64,000 bases of DNA from Streptacidiphilus albus JL83 (GTDB taxonomy: Bacteria > Actinomycetota > Actinomycetes > Streptomycetales > Streptomycetaceae). The stretch spans positions 6,086,017 to 6,150,016 of the forward strand of contig NZ_JQML01000001.1 of NCBI RefSeq assembly GCF_000744705.1, written 5' to 3'. Below the pieces are notes generated by a model. It had not been told where the DNA came from. It searched no databases and saw only the letters and a list, made by a program, of their open reading frames with translations. Position numbers and translations under genes: made by a program. Below, piece after piece: positions 42,646 through 52,825 of the stretch. How positions within the stretch are numbered: position 1 is the stretch's first letter; every line of letters begins with the position of its first letter.

Positions 42646-45489
42646 ATGGGCCGAACAGCAGCCCCCGCACCCCGAAGCCGGCCCCCGCCCGACGGTGGCG
42701 CCGCGCACGACCCCGACCGCGGTTCCGGAGCCGAACCGCCGCGTCGCGCCAGCTGGCTGCCCCGGCTGCTGGTCGTCCTGGTCTGCACCGGCTACCTGGC
42801 CGGAGCGGCCAGGGACTGGGGCTCGCGCGGACTCGCCGACTTCATGGGCGACTTCGGCCTGGCCGGCGCCGCGCTGACGGCCGCGCTCTCCTGCTTCGCC
42901 TACGCCTGCGGCACCGGCGGCCGGAACAACCGCTCGGCCTGGCTCTGCTTCGGCTTCTCCTCGTTGATGGTCGCCCTCGGCAACGGCGTCTGGGGCTGGT
43001 ACCAGGTGGTCCGCCACACCGCCATGCCGGAACCCTCGATCGCCGACTACGTGTTCCTGCTGTTCGCACCGCCCGCCATCGTCGGCCTGCTGCTGCTCGC
43101 CAACCGGCCGCGCAACCTGGCCGGCTGGCTCTGCCTGGCGCTGGACGGCTGGCTGATCGCCGGCTCGCTGCTGACCCTCAGCTGGAGCCTGGCGCTCGCC
43201 CGCACCGCCCACGGCCACGAGGGCAGCCTCGCCCTGGCCTATCCGGTGCTGGACATCCTGCTGATCAGCATGGTGCTCGGGCTCAGGTTCCGCAGCCGCG
43301 AGGGCAACCGCTCGGCCGTCCACACCGTGATCGCGGCACTCGCCCTCACCGTCGTCTGCGACGCCCTGTTCACCAGCGCCGCCGTCAAGGACTCCTACCA
43401 CTCCGGCGAACTCCTCGACGCCGGCTGGTTCACCGGCAGCATGCTGCTGGCCTGGGCGCCCTGGGTCGGCGGCCGGTCCGCCCGGGGTGCGCGACCGCCG
43501 GCCGTGCGCCCCCGGGTGGCCTCCACCTTCAGCGCGCTCACCCCCTACGCCGCCGCCGGGATCTGCACCGCCGGCCTCTTCTACAACGCCCTCGGCCGGC
43601 ACCAGCTCGACCGGGTGGTGCTGATCGTGGCCTGCACCGTGGTCTTCGCGCTGATCCTGCGGCAGGGCATCATGCTGCTGGACAACGTCGCCCTGGCGCA
43701 GCGGCTGGCCCGGCAGGAGCAGCACTTCCGCTCGCTGGTCCAGGGTTCCAGCGACGTCATCATGATCGCCGACCCGGCCGGGGTGCTGCGCTACGTCAGC
43801 CCGGCCGCCACCGGCGTCTACGGGCGGGCGGCCGAGGAGATCGTCGGGACCAGGCTGCCCGAGATGGTGCACCCGGACGACCTCGGCCATGTGCTGTGGG
43901 AGGTCCGCCGCTACCTCGCGCAGAGCCCGAACGAGGAGCCGACGGCCCGGATCGAGTGCCGGGTCCGCTCCGGCGCCGGGGCCTGGCTGGACGTCGAGTC
44001 GACCGTCAACCGCTACCGCGACGGGCTGATCTTCAACTGCCGGGACGTCTCCGAACGCGTGCGGCTGCAGGCCCAGTTGGAGCACAACGCGTTCCACGAC
44101 ACGCTCACCGACCTGCCCAACCGGGCGCTGTTCCTGGAACGCGGCCGGGCCGCGCTGCACGGACGCGACGCCAGCGGGCAGGTCGCCGTGCTCTTCCTCG
44201 ACCTCGACGGCTTCAAGGCGGTCAACGACAGCGCCGGCCACCAGGCCGGGGACGACCTGCTGGTCCAGGCCGCCCGCCGGCTGCAGGAGTCCGTGCGCTC
44301 CGGCGACACCGTCGCCCGGCTCGGCGGCGACGAGTTCGCGGTGCTGCTGGTCGGCGGCGTGGACGAGGCCGAGGCCGCCGAGATCGCCGAACGGCTGCGG
44401 GTCGCGCTCTCCGCGCCCTACTGGATCGGTGGCGAGGAGCTCACCGTCGCCGCCAGCATCGGCATCGCCCTGGCCGAGACCGGGATCACCCCGGCCAAGC
44501 TGCTCCGCAACGCGGATCTGGCGATGTACCAGGCAAAGAAGCACGGCAAGGACCGGATCACCCTCTACGGCCCGGAGCTGCGCAGCGATCACCACCGCCG
44601 CAGCGAGCTGGACCAGCAACTGCGCACCGCCGTCCGCGACGGCCGGTTCGCCCTGGTGCACCAGCCCGTGGTGGACCTGCGGACCGGCGAGATCGCCGCG
44701 CTCGCGGTCCAGGTCCGCTGGCGGGCGGCCCAGGGCGAGGTGCTCACCCCGGCCGAGTTCCTGCGGGTCGCCGACGGCGGCGACCGGGCCGCCCGGCTCG
44801 CCCGCTGGCTGGTGGAGCAGGCCCTGCTGCAGGCCGCCGAACGACGCGACCGGCTGCCCCCGCCGGCCGGCCGGCTGCCGGTGTCGGTGCCGCTCTCGGC
44901 CGCCCGGGTGACCGCGCCCGGCCTCTACGAGGCGGTGGAGAGCCTGCTGCGGCGCACCGGGCTGCCGGGTTCGGCGCTGGTGCTGGAGATCGCCGGCGGC
45001 GAGGCGGCGGGCGGCCGTCCGCAGCACTTCGACGAACTGGTGCGCCGGCTGGCGGACTTCCGCAAGCTCGGGGTGGGCCTGGTGCTGGACGGCCTCGGCG
45101 GCGCGTCCGCACCGCTCAGCGGCCTGCGGCGGCTGCCGGTGAACATGATCAAGATCGAGCGCGGTCTGGTCGACGGCATCACCGACTCGCCCTTCCTGCG
45201 GACCCTGGCGACCTCGGTGCTGCGACTGGGCCAGGAGCTCGGGCTGACCACCCTGGCCGAGGGCGTGGACCAGGCCGCGCAGGCCGGGCTGCTCCGCGAA
45301 CTGGGCTGCCGGCAGGCGCGTGGCCTGCTCTTCTCCGGCCCGGTGGAGCAGCAGGAACTCGACGAACTGCTGCTCGGGCCGGGCTTCGCACTGCCCGACC
45401 GCACCTGGTCCGACCTGCGCACCAGACCCTTCGTCGGTGTACGTCTCGACCTGGGTCCGCATGATGAGACGCCGATGGCGCCGGCTTGA
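42646..45489 (+). CDS. cdgC: Membrane diguanylate cyclase with degenerate EAL domain (CdgC-like)
   Basis: A 947-residue protein. Several membrane segments fill roughly residues 37-345, then a PAS domain (about 365-470, HFRSLVQGSSDVIMIADPAG), a GGDEF domain with intact LGGDEF (about 560), and an EAL-like domain. The EAL domain has lost key residues: the EAL motif reads ALAVQVRW and DDFGTGYSSL reads LDGLGGASAPLSGL, so it is probably a non-catalytic regulatory domain. Net activity should be c-di-GMP synthesis. Location just upstream of ilvB matches my memory of SCO5511 (CdgC); the symbol rests on that. The stop codon lies within the -35 of the ilvB leader promoter. Confidence 0.82.
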   Translation: MGRTAAPAPRSRPPPDGGAAHDPDRGSGAEPPRRASWLPRLLVVLVCTGYLAGAARDWGSRGLADFMGDFGLAGAALTAALSCFAYACGTGGRNNRSAWLCFGFSSLMVALGNGVWGWYQVVRHTAMPEPSIADYVFLLFAPPAIVGLLLLANRPRNLAGWLCLALDGWLIAGSLLTLSWSLALARTAHGHEGSLALAYPVLDILLISMVLGLRFRSREGNRSAVHTVIAALALTVVCDALFTSAAVKDSYHSGELLDAGWFTGSMLLAWAPWVGGRSARGARPPAVRPRVASTFSALTPYAAAGICTAGLFYNALGRHQLDRVVLIVACTVVFALILRQGIMLLDNVALAQRLARQEQHFRSLVQGSSDVIMIADPAGVLRYVSPAATGVYGRAAEEIVGTRLPEMVHPDDLGHVLWEVRRYLAQSPNEEPTARIECRVRSGAGAWLDVESTVNRYRDGLIFNCRDVSERVRLQAQLEHNAFHDTLTDLPNRALFLERGRAALHGRDASGQVAVLFLDLDGFKAVNDSAGHQAGDDLLVQAARRLQESVRSGDTVARLGGDEFAVLLVGGVDEAEAAEIAERLRVALSAPYWIGGEELTVAASIGIALAETGITPAKLLRNADLAMYQAKKHGKDRITLYGPELRSDHHRRSELDQQLRTAVRDGRFALVHQPVVDLRTGEIAALAVQVRWRAAQGEVLTPAEFLRVADGGDRAARLARWLVEQALLQAAERRDRLPPPAGRLPVSVPLSAARVTAPGLYEAVESLLRRTGLPGSALVLEIAGGEAAGGRPQHFDELVRRLADFRKLGVGLVLDGLGGASAPLSGLRRLPVNMIKIERGLVDGITDSPFLRTLATSVLRLGQELGLTTLAEGVDQAAQAGLLRELGCRQARGLLFSGPVEQQELDELLLGPGFALPDRTWSDLRTRPFVGVRLDLGPHDETPMAPA

Positions 45490-45515
45490 CACCCGCCAGG
45501 GTGCCGGAGGATTGT
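45486..45515 (+). promoter_or_regulatory. Predicted promoter of the ilvB leader
   Basis: A perfect -35 TTGACA (45486-45491) contains the cdgC stop codon TGA. With an 18-bp spacer, GATTGT (45510-45515) is a fair -10. Transcription would start at about 45522, that is at the ATG of the leader peptide. Confidence 0.55.
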
Positions 45516-45522
45516 CGAGCCC

Positions 45523-45564
45523 ATGAGCACCCGCATTCTCGTACTTGGCGAGCGCGTCGGCTGA
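45523..45564 (+). CDS. ilvB leader peptide
   Basis: A 13-residue frame, MSTRILVLGERVG, ending TGA. It contains the run Ile-Leu-Val-Leu, read with codons ATT-CTC-GTA-CTT, three of which are rare in this GC-rich genome. All three branched-chain amino acids are therefore sensed in four codons. It is followed by a T-tract terminator and then ilvB, the classical plan of ribosome-mediated attenuation: stalling when these aminoacyl-tRNAs are scarce should prevent termination. No ribosome site precedes the ATG, in line with the leaderless start predicted from the promoter. Confidence 0.75.
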   Translation: MSTRILVLGERVG

Positions 45565-45617
45565 TCCGGAGAACAGAGTCTTCACCGACCAGATCCCGGA
45601 ATCACCAAGCTGACGCG

Positions 45618-45655
45618 CTACCCCTCGCATGCCCTAGGCACGAGGGGTTTTTTGT
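45618..45655 (+). terminator. ilvB attenuator
   Basis: CCCCTCG (from 45621) pairs with CGAGGGG (45641-45647), with inner TGCC/GGCA, followed by six T and GTTGC. Just upstream, AGCGCGTCGGCT (45551-45562, end of the leader ORF) is complementary to AGCTGACGCGCT (45608-45619) over 12 bp with one G-U, a stem that a stalled ribosome would disturb. Confidence 0.8.
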
Positions 45656-45721
45656 TGCTCCCGGCACCATCCGAAACGCCTCCACAACGCCGTGCGTACC
45701 CCTCCGAGAAGGAACCAGCAG

Positions 45722-47563
45722 ATGACTGAGCAGGCAGCCGCCCCGCATCGCGGAGAGACCCCCGTCGCCGAGCCCATGACCGGGGCCCAGTCGCTCATCC
45801 GCTCGCTCGAGGCGGTCGGCGCCGACACCGTGTTCGGGATCCCCGGTGGCGCCATCCTCCCCGCGTACGACCCGCTGATGGACTCCACCAAGGTCCGCCA
45901 CATCCTGGTCCGCCACGAGCAGGGGGCCGGCCACGCCGCCACCGGCTACGCCCAGGCCACCGGCCGGGTCGGCGTCTGCATGGCCACCTCGGGGCCCGGC
46001 GCGACCAACCTGGTCACCCCGATCGCCGACGCCTACATGGACTCGGTGCCGATCGTCGCCATCACCGGGCAGGTCGCCAGTGCCGCCATCGGCACCGACG
46101 CCTTCCAGGAGGCGGACATCTGCGGCATCACCATGCCGATCACCAAGCACAACTACCTGGTCACCGACGCCGCCGAGATCCCCCGGGTGATCGCCGAGGC
46201 GTTCCACATCGCCGCCACCGGCCGCCCGGGACCGGTCCTGGTCGACATCGCCAAGGACGCGCTGCAGGCGCGGACGGTGTTCCGCTGGCCGGTCGAGCTG
46301 CAGCTGCCCGGCTACCGCCCCGTCACCAAGCCGCACGCCAAGCAGATCCGCGAGGCGGCCCGGCTGCTGACCGGCTCCAAGCGCCCGGTGCTCTACGTCG
46401 GCGGCGGCGTGATCAAGGCGGGCGCCACCGCCGAGCTGCGGATCCTGGCCGAGCTGACCGGCGCCCCGGTGGTCACCACCCTGATGGCGCTCGGCGCCTT
46501 CCCCGACACCCACGACCAGCACCTGGGCATGCCCGGGATGCACGGCTCGGTCGCCGCCGTCACCGCGCTGCAGAAGGCCGACCTGCTGTTCGCCCTCGGT
46601 ACCCGCTTCGACGACCGGGTCACCGGCCGGCTGGACACCTTCGCCCCGCACGCCAAGATCGTCCACGCGGACATCGACCCGGCCGAGATCGGCAAGAACC
46701 GCACCGCGGACGTGCCGATCGTCGGCGACGCCCGGGAGATCCTGGCCGACCTGATCCAGGCCGTCCAGGCCGATCTCGAAAAGGACACAGCCGCGGCGGG
46801 TGTCACCGCCGCCTACCCCGAGTGGTGGCAGCAGCTCAACCAGTGGCGGAAGACCTACCCGGTCGGCTACGACGCGGCCCCGGGCGGGATGCTCAGCCCG
46901 CAGCAGGTCATCGAGCGGATCGGGCAGCTGGTCGGCCCGGACGCGATCTACGCGGCGGGCGTCGGCCAGCACCAGATGTGGGCCTCGCAGTTCCTCACCT
47001 TCGAGAAGCCGGCCACCTGGCTGAACTCCGGCGGCGCGGGCACCATGGGCTACGCGGTCCCGGCCGCGATGGGCGCCAAGGCGGGGATGCCGGGCACCGA
47101 GGTCTGGGCGATCGACGGCGACGGCTGCTTCCAGATGACCAACCAGGAGCTGGTCACCTGCGCGCTGAACAACATCCCGATCAAGGTCGCGGTCATCAAC
47201 AACGGCTCGCTGGGCATGGTCCGCCAGTGGCAGACCCTCTTCTACGACCAGCGCTACTCCAACACCGTGCTGCACAGCGGCCCGGGCCACGACGGCAAGG
47301 CCCAGCCGGCCCAGGGCACCCGGATCCCGGACTTCGTGAAGCTCGCCGACGCGATGGGCTGCGTCGGACTGCGCTGCGAGCGCCCGGAGGACCTGGACGC
47401 GGTGATCCAGGAGGCGATGGCCATCACCGACGCCCCGGTCGTGATCGACTTCATCGTGCACCAGGACGCCATGGTCTGGCCCATGGTCGCGGCCGGTACC
47501 AGCAACGACGAGATCCTGGCCGCCCGTGACCTGCGCCCGGACTTCGGCGACGAGAACGACTGA
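45722..47563 (+). CDS. ilvB: Acetolactate synthase large subunit
   Basis: A 613-residue ThDP enzyme forming acetolactate or acetohydroxybutyrate, the first shared step of Val/Leu/Ile synthesis. The catalytic Glu is in [12 protein letters not shown]; the C-terminal ThDP motif is [24 protein letters not shown] at 45722 follows gagaaggaa. It is controlled by the upstream attenuator and followed by ilvN after 44 bp. Confidence 0.97.
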   Translation: MTEQAAAPHRGETPVAEPMTGAQSLIRSLEAVGADTVFGIPGGAILPAYDPLMDSTKVRHILVRHEQGAGHAATGYAQATGRVGVCMATSGPGATNLVTPIADAYMDSVPIVAITGQVASAAIGTDAFQEADICGITMPITKHNYLVTDAAEIPRVIAEAFHIAATGRPGPVLVDIAKDALQARTVFRWPVELQLPGYRPVTKPHAKQIREAARLLTGSKRPVLYVGGGVIKAGATAELRILAELTGAPVVTTLMALGAFPDTHDQHLGMPGMHGSVAAVTALQKADLLFALGTRFDDRVTGRLDTFAPHAKIVHADIDPAEIGKNRTADVPIVGDAREILADLIQAVQADLEKDTAAAGVTAAYPEWWQQLNQWRKTYPVGYDAAPGGMLSPQQVIERIGQLVGPDAIYAAGVGQHQMWASQFLTFEKPATWLNSGGAGTMGYAVPAAMGAKAGMPGTEVWAIDGDGCFQMTNQELVTCALNNIPIKVAVINNGSLGMVRQWQTLFYDQRYSNTVLHSGPGHDGKAQPAQGTRIPDFVKLADAMGCVGLRCERPEDLDAVIQEAMAITDAPVVIDFIVHQDAMVWPMVAAGTSNDEILAARDLRPDFGDEND

Positions 47564-47607
47564 CACCCCCCGCCAGCATCCAGGACCGGAACCAAGGGAT
47601 AGGAACC

Positions 47608-48132
47608 ATGTCCAAGCACACCCTCTCCGTCCTCGTCGAGAACAAGCCCGGCGTGCTCGCCCGCATCGCCGCACTGTTCTCCCGCCGGGGATTCAACATC
47701 GACTCGCTCGCCGTCGGACCGACCGAGCACCCCGACATCTCCCGGATGACCATCGTCGTCAATGTGGAGGACCTGCCGCTGGAGCAGGTGACCAAGCAGC
47801 TCAACAAGCTGGTCAACGTGATAAAGATCGTCGAGCTGGACCCGGCCGCGGCGGTCCGCCGCGAGCTGATCCTGGTCAAGGTGCGTGCTGACAGCGAGAC
47901 CCGCTCGCAGATCACCGAGATCGTCCAGCTGTTCCGGGCCAAGACCGTGGACGTCTCCCCGGAGGCCGTGACGGTCGAGGCCACCGGCAGCTCGGACAAG
48001 CTGGAGGCGATGCTGAAGATGCTGGAGCCCTACGGCATCAAGGAACTGGTGCAGTCGGGAATGGTGGCGGTGGGCCGCGGCGCCCGCTCGATCACCGACC
48101 GCTCGCTCCGGGCGCTCGACCGCAGCGCCTGA
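47608..48132 (+). CDS. ilvN: Acetolactate synthase small (regulatory) subunit
   Basis: A 174-residue subunit with an N-terminal ACT domain (LSVLVENKPGVLARIAALFS) that carries valine feedback inhibition, and the C-terminal ALS_ss domain. ATG follows gggatagga. The stop codon is the first arm of an inverted-repeat element leading to ilvC. Confidence 0.96.
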   Translation: MSKHTLSVLVENKPGVLARIAALFSRRGFNIDSLAVGPTEHPDISRMTIVVNVEDLPLEQVTKQLNKLVNVIKIVELDPAAAVRRELILVKVRADSETRSQITEIVQLFRAKTVDVSPEAVTVEATGSSDKLEAMLKMLEPYGIKELVQSGMVAVGRGARSITDRSLRALDRSA

Positions 48133-48155
48133 GACGCCAGTCTCATTATCTGAGA
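48130..48155. promoter_or_regulatory. Three-armed TGAGA/TCTCA element upstream of ilvC
   Basis: TGAGA (48130-48134, including the ilvN stop), TCTCA (48141-48145) and TGAGA (48151-48155) follow one another, so the middle arm can pair with either neighbour. TCTCA-N5-TGAGA is a palindrome of operator size. A related TCTCA-N5-TAGGA occurs 5' of the leuB region at about 54650. It may be a binding site of a branched-chain regulator; unproven. Confidence 0.4.
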
Positions 48156-48196
48156 ACGAAACCCGTCACGCCCCCACCGGCGTACGGTGTCCCTAA

Positions 48197-49228
<1,032 letters not shown>

Positions 49229-49244
49229 GCCCCGGTTCGCAGTG

Positions 49245-49280
49245 GCGGGGGCGTCCGTGCGTGGACGCCCCCGCTTCTTT
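49245..49280 (+). terminator. Terminator after ilvC
   Basis: Arms 49245-49256 (GCGGGGGCGTCC) and 49263-49274 (GGACGCCCCCGC) pair perfectly over 12 bp around a 6-base loop, followed by ttcttt. Confidence 0.85.
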
Positions 49281-49476
49281 GTACGGATTGTCAGATCCCG
49301 TGCGGGTGATTCCTCCGCATGGGCATGGGTCGCCGACCCAACCCTCGCTAGACTCCCGAGTGCGCGTCAGGCTCACAGCGTCGTGCGTCTCCAACGCGGC
49401 ATGCCACCGTCCCCACCATGCCGTCCGTGCCCAAGGCCTGCGGCCGGGGAGACCCGGACAGTAAGGACACACTGTC

Positions 49477-51084
49477 GTGAGCGCTGCTACCCCTCATCAG
49501 AAGCCTGTCGTCCTGATCGCCGAAGAACTGTCGCCCGCGACCGTCGACGCTCTCGGCCCCGACTTCGAGATCCGCCACTGCGACGGCGCCAACCGCGCCG
49601 AGCTGCTGGCGGCCATCGCCGACGTCGACGCGATCCTGATCCGCTCGGCCACCAAGGTCGACGCCGAGGCCATCGCCGCCGCCCGCAAGCTCAAGGTCGT
49701 CGCCCGCGCCGGCGTCGGTCTCGACAACGTGGACGTCCCCGCCGCCACCAAGGCCGGCGTGATGGTCGTGAACGCGCCCACCTCCAACATCGTCACCGCC
49801 GCCGAGCTGGCCTGCGGCCTGCTGATCTCCACCGCCCGGCACATCCCGGCCGCCAACCTGGCGCTGAAGAACGGCGAGTGGAAGCGCAACAAGTACACCG
49901 GCGTCGAGCTGGCCGAGAAGACCCTCGGCGTGGTCGGCCTCGGCCGCATCGGCGTCCTGGTCGCCCAGCGGATGTCCGCCTTCGGGATGAAGATCGTCGC
50001 CTACGACCCCTACATCCAGGCCGCCCGCGCGGCCCAGATGGGCGTCAAGCTGCTGCCGCTGGACGAGCTGCTGCAGGTCGCCGACTTCATCACGGTGCAC
50101 CTCCCGAAGACCCCGGAGACCATCGGCCTGATCGGCGACGAGGCGCTGCACAAGGTCAAGCCGACCGTGCGCATCGTCAACGCCGCGCGCGGCGGGATCG
50201 TCGACGAGGAGGCCCTGGCCTCCGCGCTGAAGGAGGGCCGGGTCGCCGGCGCCGGGCTCGACGTCTACGTCAAGGAGCCCTGCACCGACTCGCCGCTCTT
50301 CGCCTTCGACAACGTGGTGGCCACCCCGCACCTGGGCGCCTCCACCGACGAGGCCCAGGAGAAGGCCGGTATCTCGGTCGCCAAGTCCGTCCGCCTGGCG
50401 CTCGCGGGCGAGCTGGTCCCCGACGCGGTCAACGTCCAGGGCGGCGTCATCGCCGAGGACGTCCGTCCGGGCCTGCCGCTGGCCGAGAAGCTCGGCCGGA
50501 TCTTCACCGCGCTGGCCGGCGAGGTGGCCGTCCGCCTCGACGTCGAGGTGCGCGGCGAGATCACCCAGCACGACGTCAAGGTGCTGGAGCTGTCCGCGCT
50601 CAAGGGCGTCTTCGAGGACGTCGTCGCCGAGACCGTCTCCTACGTCAACGCGCCGCTGTTCGCGCAGGAGCGCGGCCTGGAGGTGCGGCTCACGACGACC
50701 AGCGAGAGCCCCGAGTACCGCAACGTCATCGTCGTCCGCGGCACCCTGACCGACGGCCGCGAGGTCTCCGTCTCCGGCACGCTGACGGGCCCGAAGCGGA
50801 TCCAGAAGATCGTCGGCGTCGACACCTTCGACGTGGACGTGGTCCTCACCAACCACATGGGCTTCTTCCGCTACGACGACCGCCCCGGCGTGGTCGGCAC
50901 CCTGGGCCGCCTGCTCGGCGAGGCCGGCATCAACATCGCCGGCATGCAGGTCTCCCGCGACGACGAGTCCGGCGACGCGCTGGTCTCGCTCACCGTCGAC
51001 AGCGAGATCCCGCAGCCGCTGCTGGCCGAGATCTCCGCCGAGATCGGCGCCAAGTTCGCCCGCTCGGTGAACCTCAGCGCGTGA
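49477..51084 (+). CDS. serA: D-3-phosphoglycerate dehydrogenase (long form)
   Basis: A 535-residue first enzyme of serine synthesis. NAD-binding motif GVVGLGRIGVLVAQR, catalytic Arg (VNAARGGIVDEEAL), Glu and His regions, an intervening domain and a C-terminal ACT domain (RPGVVGTLGRLLGEAGINIAGMQ cut short here as RPGVVGTLGRLLGE) are present, as in the mycobacterial long form inhibited by serine. GTG start after aagga. The 250-bp upstream gap contains the ilvC terminator and a TAGACT -10-like box near 49350. Confidence 0.96.
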   Translation: MSAATPHQKPVVLIAEELSPATVDALGPDFEIRHCDGANRAELLAAIADVDAILIRSATKVDAEAIAAARKLKVVARAGVGLDNVDVPAATKAGVMVVNAPTSNIVTAAELACGLLISTARHIPAANLALKNGEWKRNKYTGVELAEKTLGVVGLGRIGVLVAQRMSAFGMKIVAYDPYIQAARAAQMGVKLLPLDELLQVADFITVHLPKTPETIGLIGDEALHKVKPTVRIVNAARGGIVDEEALASALKEGRVAGAGLDVYVKEPCTDSPLFAFDNVVATPHLGASTDEAQEKAGISVAKSVRLALAGELVPDAVNVQGGVIAEDVRPGLPLAEKLGRIFTALAGEVAVRLDVEVRGEITQHDVKVLELSALKGVFEDVVAETVSYVNAPLFAQERGLEVRLTTTSESPEYRNVIVVRGTLTDGREVSVSGTLTGPKRIQKIVGVDTFDVDVVLTNHMGFFRYDDRPGVVGTLGRLLGEAGINIAGMQVSRDDESGDALVSLTVDSEIPQPLLAEISAEIGAKFARSVNLSA

Positions 51085-51102
51085 GCCGCTGACGCGATCC
51101 GA

Positions 51103-51143
51103 CAGGCCCGGGCCCACCCTTCCGAGGGGTGGGCCCGGGCCTG
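51103..51143 (+). terminator. Terminator after serA
   Basis: A perfect 17-bp stem: 51103-51119 (CAGGCCCGGGCCCACCC) with 51127-51143, 7-base loop. No T-run. Being symmetrical, it may also serve the convergent HD-domain gene. Confidence 0.8.
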
Positions 51144-51249
51144 CATGACCATTCGGCGCCAGGAGCGCCTGTACATCCTGCGCAGCACCTGCATCGGCGG
51201 CTGACGTGTCCGCGCCGCCCCGGTCAACGGGGCGGCGCGGGGCAGCAGT

Positions 51250-51702
51250 TCACTCGTCGACGGTCAGCAGGCGGCGCATCAGGGCGTACTTCTCCCGCAG
51301 CCGGGCCTGCGTTGCCGGGTTGAGTACGGCCAGCCGGTCCGGGTCGCTGTTGTGGGCCAGGTCGGCCAGCTTGATCGTGACCGCGCCCGGCACCGCCAGC
51401 AGCCGGGCGGCGTAGTCGCGCGGGTCCTCGCCCCGGTGCTTGGTCATCGCCAGCACCAGCGACTTGGTGCGTTCCGTCAACGGCGCGCCGGCCAGCCACT
51501 CGGCCGTGAGCGCGCCGTCCTCGACCGCGTCGTGCAGCCAGGCCGCCGTGACCTGCTCCGGGTCGCCGCCCCGGGCGGCGGTGCCCCGGGCCACCGCCTC
51601 CAGGTGTTCGGCGTAGGGCCGTCCGGCCTTGTCCACCTGCCCCGCGTGCACCCGCCGCGCCAGCGCCTCGACCTCGGCCAGGCTCATGACCGGTTCGCTC
51701 AT
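51250..51702 (-). CDS. HD-domain phosphohydrolase
   Basis: A 150-residue protein like the hydrolase domain of RelA/SpoT: ARRVHAGQVDKAGRPYAEHL, then the HD pair in AAWLHDAVEDG and the distal Asp in IKLADLAHNSD. It may hydrolyse (p)ppGpp or another nucleotide; there is no synthetase domain. ATG at 51702 follows GGGGGAA. It lies 20 bp after the ArsR-like gene on the same strand, forming a probable operon. Confidence 0.82.
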   Translation of the reverse strand: MSEPVMSLAEVEALARRVHAGQVDKAGRPYAEHLEAVARGTAARGGDPEQVTAAWLHDAVEDGALTAEWLAGAPLTERTKSLVLAMTKHRGEDPRDYAARLLAVPGAVTIKLADLAHNSDPDRLAVLNPATQARLREKYALMRRLLTVDE

Positions 51703-51722
51703 CGGATTCCCCCTCGGTTCGG

Positions 51723-52733
51723 TCAGGTCAGTCTGCCCGATCCCCCCGACAGCGCGTCCCCCAGCGGCGTGCGCCGGTACAGCACCGAGCGGCCGGAGCG
51801 GGCCCGGGCCAGCAGGCCGCCGGCCAGCAGCACCGCCAGGTGGTCGCCGACCGCGCCCGGCGCCAGGCCGAGCTCGCGGGCCAGCTGGCTGGTGCTGGCC
51901 GGTACCTCCAGGGCGAGCAGGATCCGGGCCCGGGAGCGGCCCAGCAGTCCGCCGAGCGCGGCCGGGGAGTCCGGGGCCGGGTCCGGCTCCTCCCACAGCG
52001 CGGCGGTGCCCCGGGCCGGGTAGATCAGCGTCTTCGGCCAGGGGGCCTCCCAGTGGTAGGCGGTCCCCGGCCGGACCAGTACCGAGGGGATCAGCAGCAG
52101 CCCTTCCCCGTTCAGCCGAACCGTCTCGCTCGGCCCCGAGCGCCCGCGCTGGGCCGCCCGCTTCACCTCGATCCCGCCCTCGTGCCAACGGACGCCGGGG
52201 TGCAGGTCGCCGATGGCCGCCGCCCAGCCGCGCTCGCCGATCACCCCGACCCGGTGCACCACGTCCCGCTCGCAGAGCGCCCGCAGCCGGGGCCAGTCCT
52301 GCGCCAGCAGCTCCCGCCAGGCCAGGTCCAGCGCCTCGGCGATCAGCGCGACCGGGTCCGGCCCGGTCAGCACCGCCAGCACCGCGGGGTCGGTCACCGG
52401 CCGCAGCGACATGACGTGCGCGATCTCGACGCGGGCCTGCTCCGGCGGGGCGGCCCGGATCGCGGCCAGGTCGTCGGCCCAGGTCTGCGCGAGCCCGCGC
52501 GGCGGAATGGTGACGAAGTCCGCCCCGTACCGCCCGGTGTGGAGGGCGAGCGCCGCGCCCAGTGCGGGATCCCGCCGCAGCCGCTCGAACCGCGGGCGCA
52601 GCCGGGCCGCCCACGGCCCCGGCAGCGGTCGGCCCAGCGCCAGCCGGTTCAGCAGGGAGGCCAGCTCGAAGGCGGGGGAGAGGGCGAACCGGCTGCGCAG
52701 CAGGTCCTCGGCGGAGGCCTCGAAGCGGATCAC
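51723..52733 (-). CDS. ArsR-like winged-helix regulator with DUF5937-type N-terminal domain
   Basis: A 336-residue protein. The first 240 or so residues form an uncharacterised domain (LSPAFELASLLNRLA); the C-terminal part is an ArsR helix-turn-helix (LGRSRARILLALEVPASTSQ, then LARELGLAPGAVGDHLAVL). It diverges from an MFS transporter gene 92 bp away; between them ctacgtcc/ttacgtcc repeats and ATGCT/AGCAT arms could be operators. Control of the transporter is likely by analogy with other divergent pairs. Confidence 0.82.
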   Translation of the reverse strand: MIRFEASAEDLLRSRFALSPAFELASLLNRLALGRPLPGPWAARLRPRFERLRRDPALGAALALHTGRYGADFVTIPPRGLAQTWADDLAAIRAAPPEQARVEIAHVMSLRPVTDPAVLAVLTGPDPVALIAEALDLAWRELLAQDWPRLRALCERDVVHRVGVIGERGWAAAIGDLHPGVRWHEGGIEVKRAAQRGRSGPSETVRLNGEGLLLIPSVLVRPGTAYHWEAPWPKTLIYPARGTAALWEEPDPAPDSPAALGGLLGRSRARILLALEVPASTSQLARELGLAPGAVGDHLAVLLAGGLLARARSGRSVLYRRTPLGDALSGGSGRLT

Positions 52734-52825
52734 GCCACCGATGCTACGTCCGGACCGGGCATCCGACCTTACGTCCAGGGGCGAAGCATTGGCGGGCCGG
52801 GCCGGGCCCGGCGAGGCTGCTCCGC

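Noticed and set aside
42490-45630. A 1046-codon minus-strand frame opposite the CdgC-like gene
   Set aside because: Antisense shadow of a well-supported GGDEF/EAL gene; no domain and low-complexity Gly/Gln/Arg composition.
45490-45721. T-box riboswitch before ilvB
   Set aside because: No T-box sequence or specifier-loop architecture; the leader ORF and terminator explain the region better.
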